A stretch of 64,000 nt of DNA from Maylandia zebra (Eukaryota; Chordata; Actinopteri; Cichliformes; Cichlidae): contig NC_135184.1 in assembly GCF_041146795.1 (NCBI RefSeq), forward strand, positions 9,104,967-9,168,966, read 5' to 3'. The translations under genes and the position numbers were made by a program. Positions within the stretch are counted from its first letter, which is position 1. Each line of letters starts with the position of its first letter. Positions 23,101-35,400 of this stretch are shown here, piece by piece. Under the pieces are notes generated by a model. That model did no database searches and was not told the origin of the DNA. It saw nothing but the letters and a program-made list of their open reading frames with translations.

Positions 23101-23340
23101 TATTAGTTTTATGTGTAATATCTCACAAAGAGGTGTGCGTCCAATGGAAAAGCAAGACAAAGCAAACGATAAATGTAATGACTCTAATGCATCTGCCCCC
23201 CTGTAATGCAAATCAGAGGGCTTTTTATGTTTCTGTTCATTCACTCCAATAAAACTGTCAAAGCACACTTGTAAAATAAAAGGTTCATGCAAATGTTCAA
23301 ACTACCGCAGTCCATCTCTGAGAGCTGCAGTATCTGATCG
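20174..23340. other. Intergenic region between ZNF-B start and ZNF-C end
   Basis: 20174-20460 is a relatively GC-rich probable ZNF-B promoter with ACGGAAGTG at 20384. 21065-21320 is a Tc1-like fragment. A CA repeat lies at 21438-21454. 21740-22312 has a 190-codon open frame without recognisable features. 22885-22906 is a T run. The right-hand part may be the ZNF-C 3' untranslated region. No gene is supported. Confidence 0.5.
21065..21320 (-). mobile_element. Tc1-like DNA transposon fragment
   Basis: The run from GCCGTGAGATCGACGAAAAT through CACATTTCTTCCCCATGCTG to CTAAATGGATTGAACTACTG resembles the N-terminal/5' part of the same teleost Tc1-like family as the piece at 3885-4225. It is degraded by substitutions, with no intact frame. 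Confidence 0.55.
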
Positions 23341-26300
23341 CTATCTTCCTTGCAGGTGGATCTCTTCATGTATTTTGAGGTTACCAAGCGCCGTGAAGCT
23401 TTTACCGCACTGCCTGCAGCTGTACGGCTCCAGCCCGCTGTGGAACCGCTCGTGTCTGAGGCAGTTGTCCTGCCTCGAAAACATCTTACCGCAGATTTTG
23501 CAACTAAACGGCCTCTCCCCGGTGTGCACGCTTTGGTGCGTCCTCAGCCGGGTCTTCTGGGTGAAAGATTTCCCACACTCGAGGCACCTGAAGCGTTTGG
23601 AGGGTTGGTGGGTGGCTATGTGTTTCTCCAATTGAAACAGGCACGAGAAACTCTTGTTGCACAAAGAGCAGACGTAGACTTTCTGATTAGGTCTGCACAC
23701 CTTCATCACCCTTTTGGCTTTAAAGACATCTCTACTCTGGTTAGGAGCGTCAGCATTTGAACTTGCTGAGATTGCTGCGGCTGTTTCCACGTGAGGCAGA
23801 GGGAGTAACGGCTCAGCTCGCAAGCAGTCACCCTGACTGCCTGCAGGGGGTGAAATACATCTGAACTCTTTAGTATGAACAGACTCTAAAGCGATGCCTC
23901 CCATACACGCGGGGTGCGTCTCTACCTCCGCTCTCACTGGCGCGCCTGCAGTTTCCTCTGTGGTAGACAGTAAAGAATTATAGGAACTTTCTGTGTTGCT
24001 CTGAGGAGAATACTGATCAGCGTCAGAGGGGAGGATCTGCATGTGCTGCTGCAACGCCACAGGGTTACTCTCAAACATGCTACAAGCAGGCCACATCAAG
24101 TCATCCTGCTCTGCCTTGAAGCAAACACCTGTTCTCGCCGTGTTGTCTTCTGTTTCGATGTTAGCAGGTTCATCCTCTGGCTCGTGCTTCACCACTGGCC
24201 AGATGTTTTGGCTCTCTTCTGTCACATTTTGGGCAGTTTTTGGTTGAAGAGACACTGCAACCATGTCCTGAGCTTCCTTTTTGTCTGCATTTAAAAGGAT
24301 GACAACCGTGTTAACACTCGATTTCAATTCTCAACCAACAAATGCAAGTCAACAGAGCATCTAACCAGTTTCACCAGTAGAAGTGTTTTAGTGCTGCTGT
24401 TTACCGGAAACGGTTAGACATGTCAGCCACAAAAGGATGCTTCCTGATAAACTCAGGTTTTACAAAGTTTAGAAAGTCCCTGATATACTGCAATAAACTG
24501 TTTTTATCTTCATAAGTTCTTGAGTTTTATCTGACTGATATATTGCTAAAAAAGATTCAGTCGGTTTAATCTGAAAATGAAATGAATGTCAAAGAAAATG
24601 AATTTCTTTGATTCATCGAATTGGACCAAGACATAATAAAAAAATATCCCAGCAGTTAGAAAGACAGTGTACAGAAATTTATATTTAACTATCTTTATAA
24701 ATGAACTACAAAGACTAAAATAAATTGTTGGTAAAGGATTCAGTCACCTATAACCTATACCTGTACATACAAATTTCGGTTGTTTATGTTTATAGGACCA
24801 CCCTGTGTCTTCCTTTTATATTTTATTTTCCCTTGCTGTAAGAGCTCTGTAACATCGAAATTTCCCATCGGTGGGATAATAAAGATTTATTCTATTCTAT
24901 TCTATTCTATTCTAATGCACTCTTGAGCCTTAACCTCACATCAGATGACCTCAGTGGGTCAGATGATAGGGTTAGGCAAGGTCTCAACGTGGTTTCACCT
25001 AAAACATCTGGAGGTAATGACCTTGGCTCATGTCATGAGGAAGTGAAGAAGCCCCTTGGATGAGGGGTGAAAGGTCTAAATGAAACAAAAAGAAATGGAA
25101 TGTGGGGCCTCCCTGCTGCTGCATTGGTGGTTCTTTGTGTCCGGGGATGGGCGTCCAGGTACGCACTGGCTCACTCCTGGTGGCTGCTTGTTGGGGCCTG
25201 GAGCCTGGGGCTCGCTTGGCCTCTGGGCTTGGGGCTCGGTCACTCTGGCACAGCTGGCTGCCGGCGGAGCTCACGGGCACGTCACTACAACCCCCCCTGG
25301 CTTCTGCTCCGCAGCTGCTGAGTGACCCCTCATCTGGGGCTCTCCTCAGCTCTTTCCGGGAGAGTGGCACGGCTGCCCCTCTGTTGGTCTTCCTTAGTCT
25401 CTTGTGCTCTGAGGGCCTCTGGATGTCTGGAGCCTGAATCTCCTCCATACCTGCTTCATGCCCTGGAGGCTATGGCCCCCCACACCCTCTAGCAGGGACC
25501 TTTAAAAGGGACCTTTTAAAACAAGTGCGTTCATGCTCACAGGTGTACACACGGGTGCTCACACACACACAAACTACACCCTTTTTGGCTCCTACCTCAA
25601 AGCACACTGTGTGCTGTCGATCCTACGTGCTGCACAATAATGTTTAATATTTAGTATTTACTGTTATATTCACATAGATCATCATGATGTTGTTTATTCT
25701 ATTGCTCTCTTTTTTTGCTTGTTTTCTCTATTTTTCTTTCTCAACAGGTGATCCAGGTCATTGATATATGTATTTTTTGTCTGTTTGTTTTGTTGGTTTT
25801 TGTTTTTTGCCCTTTATCACAGTTTCTCTTCCCCACTGTTTTTCTTTCCCTACCTCTCTTTCTCCCCTTTCATTTCCCCAGTGACGTCTGTCCCATGTGT
25901 AACAAGTGAAAATAAAATAAAATTAACACTAAAAACAAAGTGAATCAAATAGACCAATACGGCAGGGCCGGGATGGTCCATTTGGTAAAGTAAATCCTTT
26001 GGACAACTTTCTTGGCCTTTAGACAATAATTCTGATCTCAAAAGAACCAAACGGGACAGGCGCAAAAAAAAAAGTCCAGTAGCTTTCTCCTTAGACTGTT
26101 ACTGCTTGACATAAGCAGGGCATCCTCCATCTGTGCTTTTAAGTCTGGACTTTAACTTCCCTTTACTCTTTCCATTTGAAATGGATTTTCAAATGAGGAG
26201 TGGAATCACCATTTTAAATGTTATTAGTAAATCGTGGGTTTTTGAAACCATTTACTTATTTCTATTTTTTCATATTGAGTTTAAAAAAAAAGATTTTGAA

Positions 26301-27080
26301 AATTAGTTTTTTAATTTGGAATTCGAAAATAGTTTTTGAAATGAGGTTTTTATTGAGAGTTTAATTCTTTTTTTGTGAAATTCATATAAGTATTTATTGA
26401 TGGATTACTAATTAATTTTGAAAACTAGATTTTAAAATAGTGTTTTTATTTAAAATAAACTACTGAAGTAATGTATTATTTAATAATGTTTGAATAAATA
26501 CAATTATTTCAAAAATGAATTTACAAATGCAGAATTCATTATTTAAGCACAGAATTCTTTGTTTTGATGCGTGTGGCTCTTGTGGTCCTCCATTAATCAA
26601 AGCAACGTTTCAGTGTGCTTTATGAATACATTTCACTTACTAATGATTCATACTTCAGCCGAACCTAAACTTGAACCATCACAACATGACAGGGATGATC
26701 ATTTATGTTCTAATGTGCAGTAAACCTTTTTATAAGCAAAGGAAGTTAAAATTTGAGATTTTTTTGAGTAAGGTTCGTTTAGTCGGTTCCAGATGTTGCC
26801 GTTTCTTACCCGTTCGGAGCACCAGTTCCTCGGCTGTAGTCTGCGTATGTTTGGCTTCTGTAGCTGTGCTTGCGGCAGCTTCTTGAGCTTTCTTGAGCTC
26901 AGCCTCTATCAGCTTCAAACTTGCTCGGAGCTCCTGATTCTCATCTTCCCTCCGACTCAGCTCCAGGCGCAGGACCAGACTCCCGTCTTCCACCAGCTTC
27001 GTGATTTCTGCCACCGCCGCCTTCGCCAAGACGTCCATGATGGCTGCGACCTGCGCAGGAAACGACGAGGGAAAAGACAT
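23341..27080 (-). CDS. ZNF-C: two-exon C2H2 zinc-finger protein with four fingers
   Basis: Join of 27080-26810 and 24284-23341, 404 aa. Exon 1 begins MSFPSSFPAQ, carries DVLAKAAVAEITKLVEDG and a long charged coiled-coil helix to residue 90, then a phase-1 gtaaga donor. Exon 2 follows an aaatgcag acceptor and begins DKKEAQDMVA. It has a WPVVKHEPEDEP motif at about 24189, DDLMWPACS, a Ser-rich linker, and four fingers near the C-terminus: CSLCNKSFSCLFQLEKH, CLECGKSFTQKTRLRTH, CKICGKMFSRQDNCLRH and CRQCGKSFTALGNLKIH. Linker TGERPF lies between fingers 2 and 3. Stop TAG follows LQGR. Likely a nuclear DNA-binding regulator. Unlike ZNF-A and ZNF-D, no small IKEE exon is needed for frame. Confidence 0.9.
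24285..26809. other. ZNF-C intron with a LINE tail and a GC-rich likely repeat
   Basis: 24816-24915 is the 3' end of a LINE/SINE, with AAATTTCCCATCGGTGGGAT and then a TTCTA pentanucleotide run. 24930-25900 contains a GC-rich block (25090-25440) followed by CT- and T-rich sequence ending in AAAATAAAATAAAATT. I believe it is an interspersed fish repeat, and its open frames on both strands are not protein-like. The rest is AT-rich. Confidence 0.45.
24816..24915 (+). repeat. LINE/SINE 3' tail with (TTCTA)n microsatellite
   Basis: The segment ATTTCCCATCGGTGGGATAA followed by TAAAGATTTATTCTATTCTA repeats is the familiar 3' terminus of teleost non-LTR elements. The rest of the element is not recognisable upstream. 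Confidence 0.6.
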
Positions 27081-27234
27081 CCTATGACCCGAAGATTAAA
27101 CCTCAGCTATAAGCTGAACTACCAGCTGATGCATGTGGTGAGATCCAACTCCCCTGCTGTTATTTTGGTTCCCTTCCGGGAAAATGAAAAGGCGGATATG
27201 ATGTAAAACCGACGGCTGTAAAACTTCTAATAAA

Positions 27235-27337
27235 CATAATGATGATTATAAATCTCTCATAATAAACGGAGCAGTGTTCTCTAATGTGTCTTATATATAT
27301 ATGTATATATATGTGGATGTGTGTATATATATGCGGA

Positions 27338-27410
<73 letters not shown>

Positions 27411-27728
27411 ACCCAGCACGCCCCTGCGGGCGGTTTATCCTTCAAGCTCGGGTCCTCTACCAGAGGCCTGGGAGCTTGAGGGTCCTGCGCAGTATCTTAG
27501 CTGTTCCCAGGACTGCGCTCTTCTGGACAGAGATCTCCGATGTTGTTCCCGGGATCTGCTGGAGCCACTCGCCTAGCTTGGGAGTCACCGCACCTAGTGC
27601 TCCGATTACCACGGGGACCACCGTTACCTTCACCCTCCACATCCTCTCGAGCTCTTCTCTGAGCCCTTGGTATTTCTCCAGCTTCTCGTGTTCCTTCTTC
27701 CTGATATTGCTGTCATTCGGAACCGCTA

Positions 27729-27819
<91 letters not shown>

Positions 27820-27903
27820 ATAGATGTATATATGTATGTATATATAAAGACACATTAGAGAACACTGCTCCGTTTATTATGAGGGATTTATAATCATTAT
27901 GGC
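27235..27903. repeat. Long inverted repeat enclosing two TA tracts and a LINE fragment
   Basis: The left arm (27235-27292) and right arm (27847-27903) are inverted copies of about 58 bases differing by one 3-base indel and very few substitutions; both share CGGAGCAGTGTTCTCTAATG in opposite orientation. Between them lie a TA/TG-rich tract (27293-27407), a non-LTR retrotransposon fragment (27408-27735) and a second TA tract (27736-27846). The whole starts about 155 bases upstream of the ZNF-C start codon. Confidence 0.85.
27408..27735 (-). mobile_element. Non-LTR retrotransposon polyprotein C-terminal fragment
   Basis: Minus-strand frame is open and reads [20 protein letters not shown], then [19 protein letters not shown] and [20 protein letters not shown] up to LKLPGLW and a stop. 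I recognise this as the C-terminal tail of a LINE polyprotein that is very common in fish genomes; the clade is not certain. Only this 3' piece is present, with TA repeats on both sides. Confidence 0.7.
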
Positions 27904-28101
27904 TCAGGTGGTGAGGTTGGTGGGCAGGGGTGGGGTGTGTGAGAACAGTGTTTGTTTGCAGTCCGAATGGCCCCGGGAAGAAGCTGTTTGTGTCTGGAGG
28001 TGTCGACCAGAGGGCAGTGGGCCAAACAGGTAGTGAGTGGGATTCAAGGGGTCACCTGTGAAGAGAGGCAGAGGGCAGCCAATGGTTTTTTTTGTTGTTG
28101 T

Positions 28102-28132
<31 letters not shown>

Positions 28133-28600
28133 TGTTAATTACCCTCTGCTCATCCTTCCTGTTGTCAGTTGTGGCCACTGCGTACCAAACACCCAGATAG
28201 TTGGAGTCCACGCTCTCCACTGAGGACCAGTAGAAGGCTAGCAGGAGCTTCTGGTTCAGGTTATTCTTCCTTACGACGCGGAGTTATTTCAGCCGCTGCT
28301 GGACCTTATTCTTTATCTTATGGTCGACGGAGATGTGAGTGCCCAGAAACCTAAAGATGGAGACAGAATCCAACCATTCTCCCTTTATAATAAGAGGGGA
28401 ATGAACCTGTCTGTGCCTTATGAAGTCTATTATGAATTCTTTTGTTTTAAAGACTGTCAGCTTCAGGTTACAGAAGCAAAACAGAATACATGTGTGTGAG
28501 TGAGAGGGAGGCAGGTAGAAAAAGGTGAATATGTAAGGAGAAAAGGTAGTGCAAGGTGGATAAATGCAAGGGGTCAACCATCAAAAGCAATGAACAGTGA
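27904..28600 (-). mobile_element. Degenerate LINE fragment with reverse transcriptase remnants
   Basis: Minus strand 28470-28290 reads FKTKEFIIDFIRHRQVHSPL and SIFRFLGTHISVDHKIKNKV, typical of LINE reverse transcriptase; after a frameshift it continues as KNNLNQKLLLAFYWSSVESV (28280-28190). A 21-base G run lies at 28112-28132. 27904-28110 looks like further repeat sequence. Coordinates are approximate. Confidence 0.65.
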
Positions 28601-29449
28601 AGTCGAGTTATTTTTCAAGTGATTTTTGAAGCTTGAAGAAGTTATTTTAATGGTTTTTTGTATTTTGTAAGCAAATACCAGCAGCATTTTTATAACGTAA
28701 CAATAAAGGCTATTTATAACTTCAGCACCAACACTTTGTTTGCTCTGATAAAGTTTAAATAAAGAAGGATTGAAGAAGACACAGCATATTGAAAACATGT
28801 TTTATTCACACAATGCAAAACAACTTTGGATCTGTTGACATCATATTCCTGCTAAATGATATGATATAGTCAATGCATCTTTTTAAACACATTTGTATTT
28901 GGCATCAAACCTCTATTTTTATGTACACTTTTCTGTAACGAGAGAGAAAACTCGTTACTCGTGCAAACACCGAGTGTAACAGGGAGTGTATTCAATGCGA
29001 ATATTTTTTACTTTTAGATTAGCAACCCAGACTCTAGCAGTTCATCCAGATGGTTTGTCACACTGGAGCAGCACTTCGGCACTTCAGTGTTTGTCATCTG
29101 TTTCAGTTTATTCCTCTTAATATCAGGATTCAAGATGCTGACCGCGTAAATCCAACCCCAGCATCTGATTCCCTTTATATCATCTCAGCGGTCTATTCTG
29201 TTCTGGTAAATGAACGGAGAACAAATCTTCCCTTGAACAATATTTATATTAGACAACTATTGGTTATGACTGCACGTCGAGTTTATGCATTCTACAAAGA
29301 AACACAGAAACGGCTAAATCAGTTGCCTTACACAAGCAGGGCTGCTGTTGCTGTAATGTATAATGGAATAAATTCACCCCTCTATATAAGAAAATACAGC
29401 CTTTAACTCTGTGTGGGGAAAACTAGTTTGTACAATTCAAACCTCTACG

Positions 29450-32400
29450 TCACTTCCCCAGCGCGTCTGCCTCCGCCTCTCCTTCTCTCACCCTCTCTTT
29501 CTCTCTCCTCATGGTTGCAATGGCCACAGCCTCATCAAAGCACATGCTGAGGGGACTGTTTCTGACTTCGGCCCTGTCCCTCCTCACCTCTCTCTCCCGG
29601 CTATCTCCCCTGAGCTTTGGACTCTCTTTCTTCTCAGAGCCCTCGTCGCTCTGGTCTCCGTCCTTGTCCTGCTCTCCTGGGACTCTCAGCGTGTTGTCTC
29701 TCCCTCTGTCGCCGTCTCTTCTCTCTCTTTGCTGCTGCTGCTGTCGGATGGTCAGGGCGGTGATTCTGCAGTGCTGCGGCTTCGGAGGCACCACCGGCAC
29801 GGCTTTAACTTGGTAGATCTTCGGCTGTGAGGAGACCAGCGTGCTTCCGACACCCTCTAAGGGGCCGTCACTCTTCTCACTCTCTCTTCCCTCTTTCATA
29901 TCAGAGCCCATCTCTTTAAATTGGTTATCTTCACTTGGCGCAGTTTCAAGTTGCTCATCGGCTGTCTGTTTACCATCGCTCTCATTCTCTGGCTGATCTG
30001 AAAACGCTTCTGCTGTGACATGTTCCTGAGAGTCTTCCTTGCTGGCCATCTTCTCATGAGTTTCTCTCTGGGTCTCATCTTCGTTAAACTCTTGTTGCAT
30101 TTCTAAACTTGTTGGCGCTCCTTCAGCCGTCTCAACTGGTTCACCGTCTATTTCTATCATACCTTCCGTCTTCTTCGCCTCCTCTTTGTCGTCTTCCACC
30201 ATTTCCTTTGATCCGTGCTCTTCGTCCTGTTCATCTTTTACCAAATGTTCTTGCCCAACATCACCCTCCCTCTCAGACTGCGCCTTTTCCTCATCTTCTA
30301 TCACTTCAGATACAATGTCCTCAAGTTCTTCCCAAATGTCATTGTGTGTCCCACAGATTTGGGTATCCTGCTCATTGCTACTGTCGTGTTCTCTGTCAGC
30401 TTTTCCCTCTGAGGTTTCTTCCCTCATTCTCTTGTCACTTTCCTCTATTTTCAGTACAAACTGTTCACACATGTCCTCCATTTCATTGCATATCACACCA
30501 TTCTCCCCCTCCTTATTGTCTCTCTCTGTTGTACCCCCTCCATTACAGCTTCTGGTATGATTTGTTGATTCAGTTTCTTTCTGGTTCATCATTTCCTGAG
30601 ATGGACAATCGCTGTGAGCAATTTCAACTACTTCCTTCACCTCCTCAACGCTCGTGCCAGCCACAGTGCTGGATTCGTCAGCGTCCTCGGTGACTGGCAG
30701 TGGAAACTCTGTACAGCAGGTTGTTGAGGATATTTCACTTTCAGTATCTTTCATAATATCCAGATGTTCCTCTGTTTCTCTGCTGCAGATAGTTAAGAGA
30801 CAAAAACAGTTTAGACGCGTACAATATAAGTGAGACTTTAAGACATATTAACGTTTGTTTATAGAATTTTTTGAGCTCTAATTTTGAGCTTCTTCTTTAA
30901 TATTTCTTCCTGATTTAATTAAACTTGTAGCAGTTTGTTCTTGTAGCATTTCTCAAGCTGATGACACAAAGTTTAATGTATCAAAAGAGAATTCCCCTCA
31001 GTTTGTTATGATTTTCTAATGGAGGGACGGGAAGGACATGTGGTGCTATCTGCCACACTGTACTTTTAATCTTTTTCCACCAGGGGGTGCACACAGGTTT
31101 CAGGCATTAGCCTTCAAATCATCCAAGTAGTGGCCACTGTGACCACACAACTTAACTACAGGATACTGGAAAACAAATCACCACAGCAAAACAAGAGTGA
31201 AGTGATTATAGTGTCTTTTGAAAAGTGTGCAGTTCGGTTTCTTCTCCAAAATCAGCCACAAAAACATAACTGACATGTAAACCTTTTCAAGTTTATATGT
31301 TAAGCATGCTAGCACTATTTACATCTTTCTCATTCATGTGGAATAACGTTTCTCATAAGTAAGGTCAAATAGCCTGTTCACTCTCCATTCTATTTCTGTT
31401 TGGCCTTCTCAAACTCCTGAGGGAAATATCTGGGTCATTACAGTCTAAAGGTTTCACCGGCTGACTGTTGTCTGGGTATATTCAGATTATTAGGTTGCTG
31501 GACCCAGTTGCAGAGAAAGATGAAAACAATAAGGCGAGTTTAAAATCAAAATAACGAACTGAAAGATGCTCAAACATCATATGTCAGACAGGTGGTGCAG
31601 AACCTGGTCACATTCTAATTAAACATCAAGCATTTTCTGACTCACTGTTAGTGTAAAATAACAGATAAAATAGTTGTTGTTGTGCTTTTTCTGTCTGCCA
31701 GTCAGGAAAGATTAAGACAAAAATGCACATGCATGGTAACTATAATGATAAATACTAAAATCTGAGATTGTAATCAGTTGTCACCTTTGCACGTCGTTTT
31801 CCAGCTGGTCTCCTTCCTGATGAACTTTAGTTTCCTCTTGTTTTTCTATCATCTCCTTTTCATCCAGTCCATTTTTATCTTCTCTGTCGTTCACTTCTAC
31901 CTGCTCCCGCTCTCCCGTAGTTGTTTCTGTACATGCCGAATGTTCAGTTTTCAGTGACTGGCAGTCTCTTTCTTCAGAGCTCTCTATGTAATGCACAGAA
32001 ACGCTATCATGAGGGGAACTTTCCTCTCCATCAGTTTCAGGTTCCAACCCAGAGATTGTGTTCAAAAAGAAATCCGGTGGAAGGCTTTTAACGAACATGC
32101 TCTCGTCTTCCTCGCTACTGTACTCGTTATCACCAATGTCATCCCCCATAGCCTCGTCTTCAGATGAAGACTCATCCGGTCCGTGGACAGGCGAGGTCAT
32201 GTAAGGCAGGCTGAGGGATTTTGTGTGTCGACTGTGCAAGTCGAGACTGAGCGGTCTGTGTGGGTTTGACTCGCTGGGACTTTGAGGGCCTGGACGCAGG
32301 CGTGACTGTGGCTCTGGAGGACAAGGAGAAGTCTGAACTTGAGCCATTGATTCATACTCATCGTCTGAGTGACAAGGAGGTTCAACAGAGAACTCCTGCA

Positions 32401-35400
32401 CCTATTGGGGAAAAAAGAGGAACCACATTAAAAAGCTTTCACAAATACAGCGTAATACTGCTCCTGTGCAAATAACCATTTTCTTCTGCAAACCTCCAAC
32501 TTCTTATGTGCTAAGAAAGATTTGCAACCATAAAAAACACACCTGATAAGAGACACTGCAGTCCATATGGTCCATTCCACTGCAGTCCATTTGGTCCAGG
32601 AATTCAAAGTTGTCTTGAATGTAGCCAAACATATTCTGGTTGTCGCCTGCCACCTCTGTTGAGTTGAGAACATCAGAAGCATTGAACTCTCCATTATCTT
32701 CATGCTGAGTGTCCTCTGGCTGAAGCTCGGACGTCTCACTAACTTTCATTTCTGTCAATGAAACAACGATCATGAGTTAATGAGTTTCACGACTGAGTAA
32801 AATTCATTTGTTGCACTGTACTTGCAATAGTTTAATTCTAAGACAGCTGCAGAAAAACAAAGAGAAAAAACTAATTTCTGGGGAAAATACAAGCGTAAGA
32901 TTATTGGGCTTATTTTTTGACTGATTCTCAAAATGTGCTTGGAGGAAATAAATAAAAACAAAAATGCTCAAGTATTTTAAAAGACTATAGTCAAAGGTTG
33001 GGGCAAAAAAGACAGAGCAGTTGAATGGATGTCATCCTTCAGATTACCCTAATGTGGTAATTTGCACAAAACACATACAGAAGTCAGATTGGCAAGTATT
33101 TGGTATTCCTGTTAAAGGGCACCATCGAAAAAGTTGAAGGTCAAACGTTTGACCCGTTTATGAAACTTAGCAGAACTGTTTGTGGAATTTTATATAAAAC
33201 CACATTAAAACTCAGGGTTACATTACAAAAAGTCAACAAAGAGAAAAACCGCTAGTCCCCCTGGGAGTGTTTCCTCGATAGGTGCACCGGAGGTCTTGAC
33301 TATTTGTACCAAATTTTAAAGAAATCTTTGTAGTAGCAACTAAGACGTTTAAGTTTGAACCAGAAAATCAATAACTGATGTGCAAAACAGTTATTATTTG
33401 CAGTCCTTGTAAGAAAAAGTGGTCATTGTAATAAAAAAGTTCAAATTACCCATATATTCATCATCTTCAACATTTTGTTCAGCATTTTTGGCATCACCTT
33501 TGTTATCTTCTTCTGAGTTGGACAGGAGGCTTTTGGCTCGTTGTCTCTTAGGTTCATCTCCTTTCTCTTCTGCTCCTTTTTCCGTTTTCTCCTCAGCACC
33601 ACCTGCTGCCACCGAATCCTCTGTCGTCTCCACGTCTTCTGCACTGCTTTTCTCCTTTTCACTTTTCACTTCCTCCTCCTCCTTCTTGGTTTCTTCCACA
33701 TTCCATTCCATTACTCTGCTTACCTTTTTCGCTGCCTTTTCTGCTCCCGCCTTGTCACCCCCGTTTTTGTCTCTACGTTGTATGATCCTGTCAGCTCCGC
33801 CCCCTTGAAGAACCCCTAAAGCCAGGTTAGAGGTGATATGTAGTGGCACAGTAACCATGGTGGGTCCTGTGATGTGCATGGCTGCTCTCCGACCAGCTTT
33901 AGTGGATATTCCTGGAGATCTGGACTGGACAGTATCATTGCCTGCTAATCCTAAACCTTCTGGATCAAGAGCTGTGTAGGTACCCTGTACGCCTGCACCA
34001 CCGCTTACTAGCCCTGTTCCCCTGCGGTAGGTCACAGCATATTCACTGGCACCTAATCCACCTGAAGATACTGGGAGCTCAGAGACAGCCTGAGGGGTGG
34101 TAGTGACAAGGGGAGACATGCTGGTGGAAGGAGGGCGCTGGCCAGGACGCCTGGTACCTAAAAATATAATGACAAATAAGTTTAGCCTAAGTGAAAGGTA
34201 AAGTTGAGTCTAAATTTTGATATTATCTGCAAACAATAATTTGAATCAACAATGAATCCTCCAAGATTGACAGAATCAAGTTTATGCATGATTATCCATG
34301 TTGAAACACCCGACTGTGCACCTTGGGCACTGACTTGATCTCAACTAATTTCACTGGGCTGGACTGAACCATGACCTCTTGACTGTATTTGTGCTTTTGG
34401 TGCTTTTTGGAGTATTTTGAGCTTATCTAATGATGTGGCTTTCTTTTTGCTTACTTGTATTTTTAAAAAAAACCCACAAAAGGTCTGTGCTCCAGGTTTG
34501 ACAAGTGAAAATCTAGTAAAGTATACTTTTCACCAGTGTGGCAAAATATTCTCACAGCAGTTTGTAAAATAATCGTGTTTTTCCTGTTCACAAATATCCC
34601 ATTTCTATGTTCACATACTTATTCATTCTATTTGTATTTATATTAGAGGGGAGGTCTTGATGTGTTACATTTCTACCTTCTGTTTTTCAAACATGAGTTT
34701 GTGTATGTCTGATACCAACTTCATTCATGTATTTTCTGTTGTGTTTTCATTTACTCCAAACGATCTTATATGTAGGGATTTTTTCCAGGTACACAAAATC
34801 ATTTCTCTTGTTTAAGTGGAGAAAAAGTCCACATTTGGAGACTTAGGGATTGGAGGTGCCAATGGGTATTTTAGGACATTTATTTTAACTGCTCTATTAA
34901 GAGTTTGTTAGAGATTTGTTAGTTCCACATGGTGTACGGTAGGTTAAATATTAACAACAGCAGTGACTCCAGACATGCTCATAAAAGTATGGCACAAGTT
35001 TGACTATCGCATGGACAAATGGCCTGCTCAAAGTGGAGCACTTTTGAACACTGTAAATTTTCAGAATCAGAATCACGTTTTTTGCAAAGCTTTTACACAA
35101 ACGGGGAATTTGTCTTGGTGTCATTGATACAGAAACAGAATATGTAGTATTTACAGTATATATAATCTATATTTCTCTATATAAATACACTAAATAAGAA
35201 TATATACTAAATGCCTACAGATGTTAGAATATAAATTAAAAATTAAATGAAGGTTATGGGTGGGGAGGCAAAATGTAGGTAGAACATGATGTGCAAAGCG
35301 CTGTTTTGTATGTAAAACCTTAATAATATTTTAAGATTTACCGCAAGTTTCTACGTCCATTACTTTAAAAAACATAGCCTCTCCAAACTGAATGATTCAT

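Noticed and set aside
24999-25448. 149-codon minus-strand frame and overlapping plus-strand frames
   Set aside because: GC-rich repeat-like block in the ZNF-C intron, open on several frames at once and with no protein signature.
27284-27858. Open frames of alternating Tyr-Ile on both strands
   Set aside because: They are translations of TA microsatellites around a LINE fragment.
29411-30693. Several plus-strand open frames rich in Ser/Leu/Pro
   Set aside because: Antisense shadows of the acidic last exon of arhgap30, which is supported by splice sites and protein identity. The same holds for plus-strand frames at 33419-33819.
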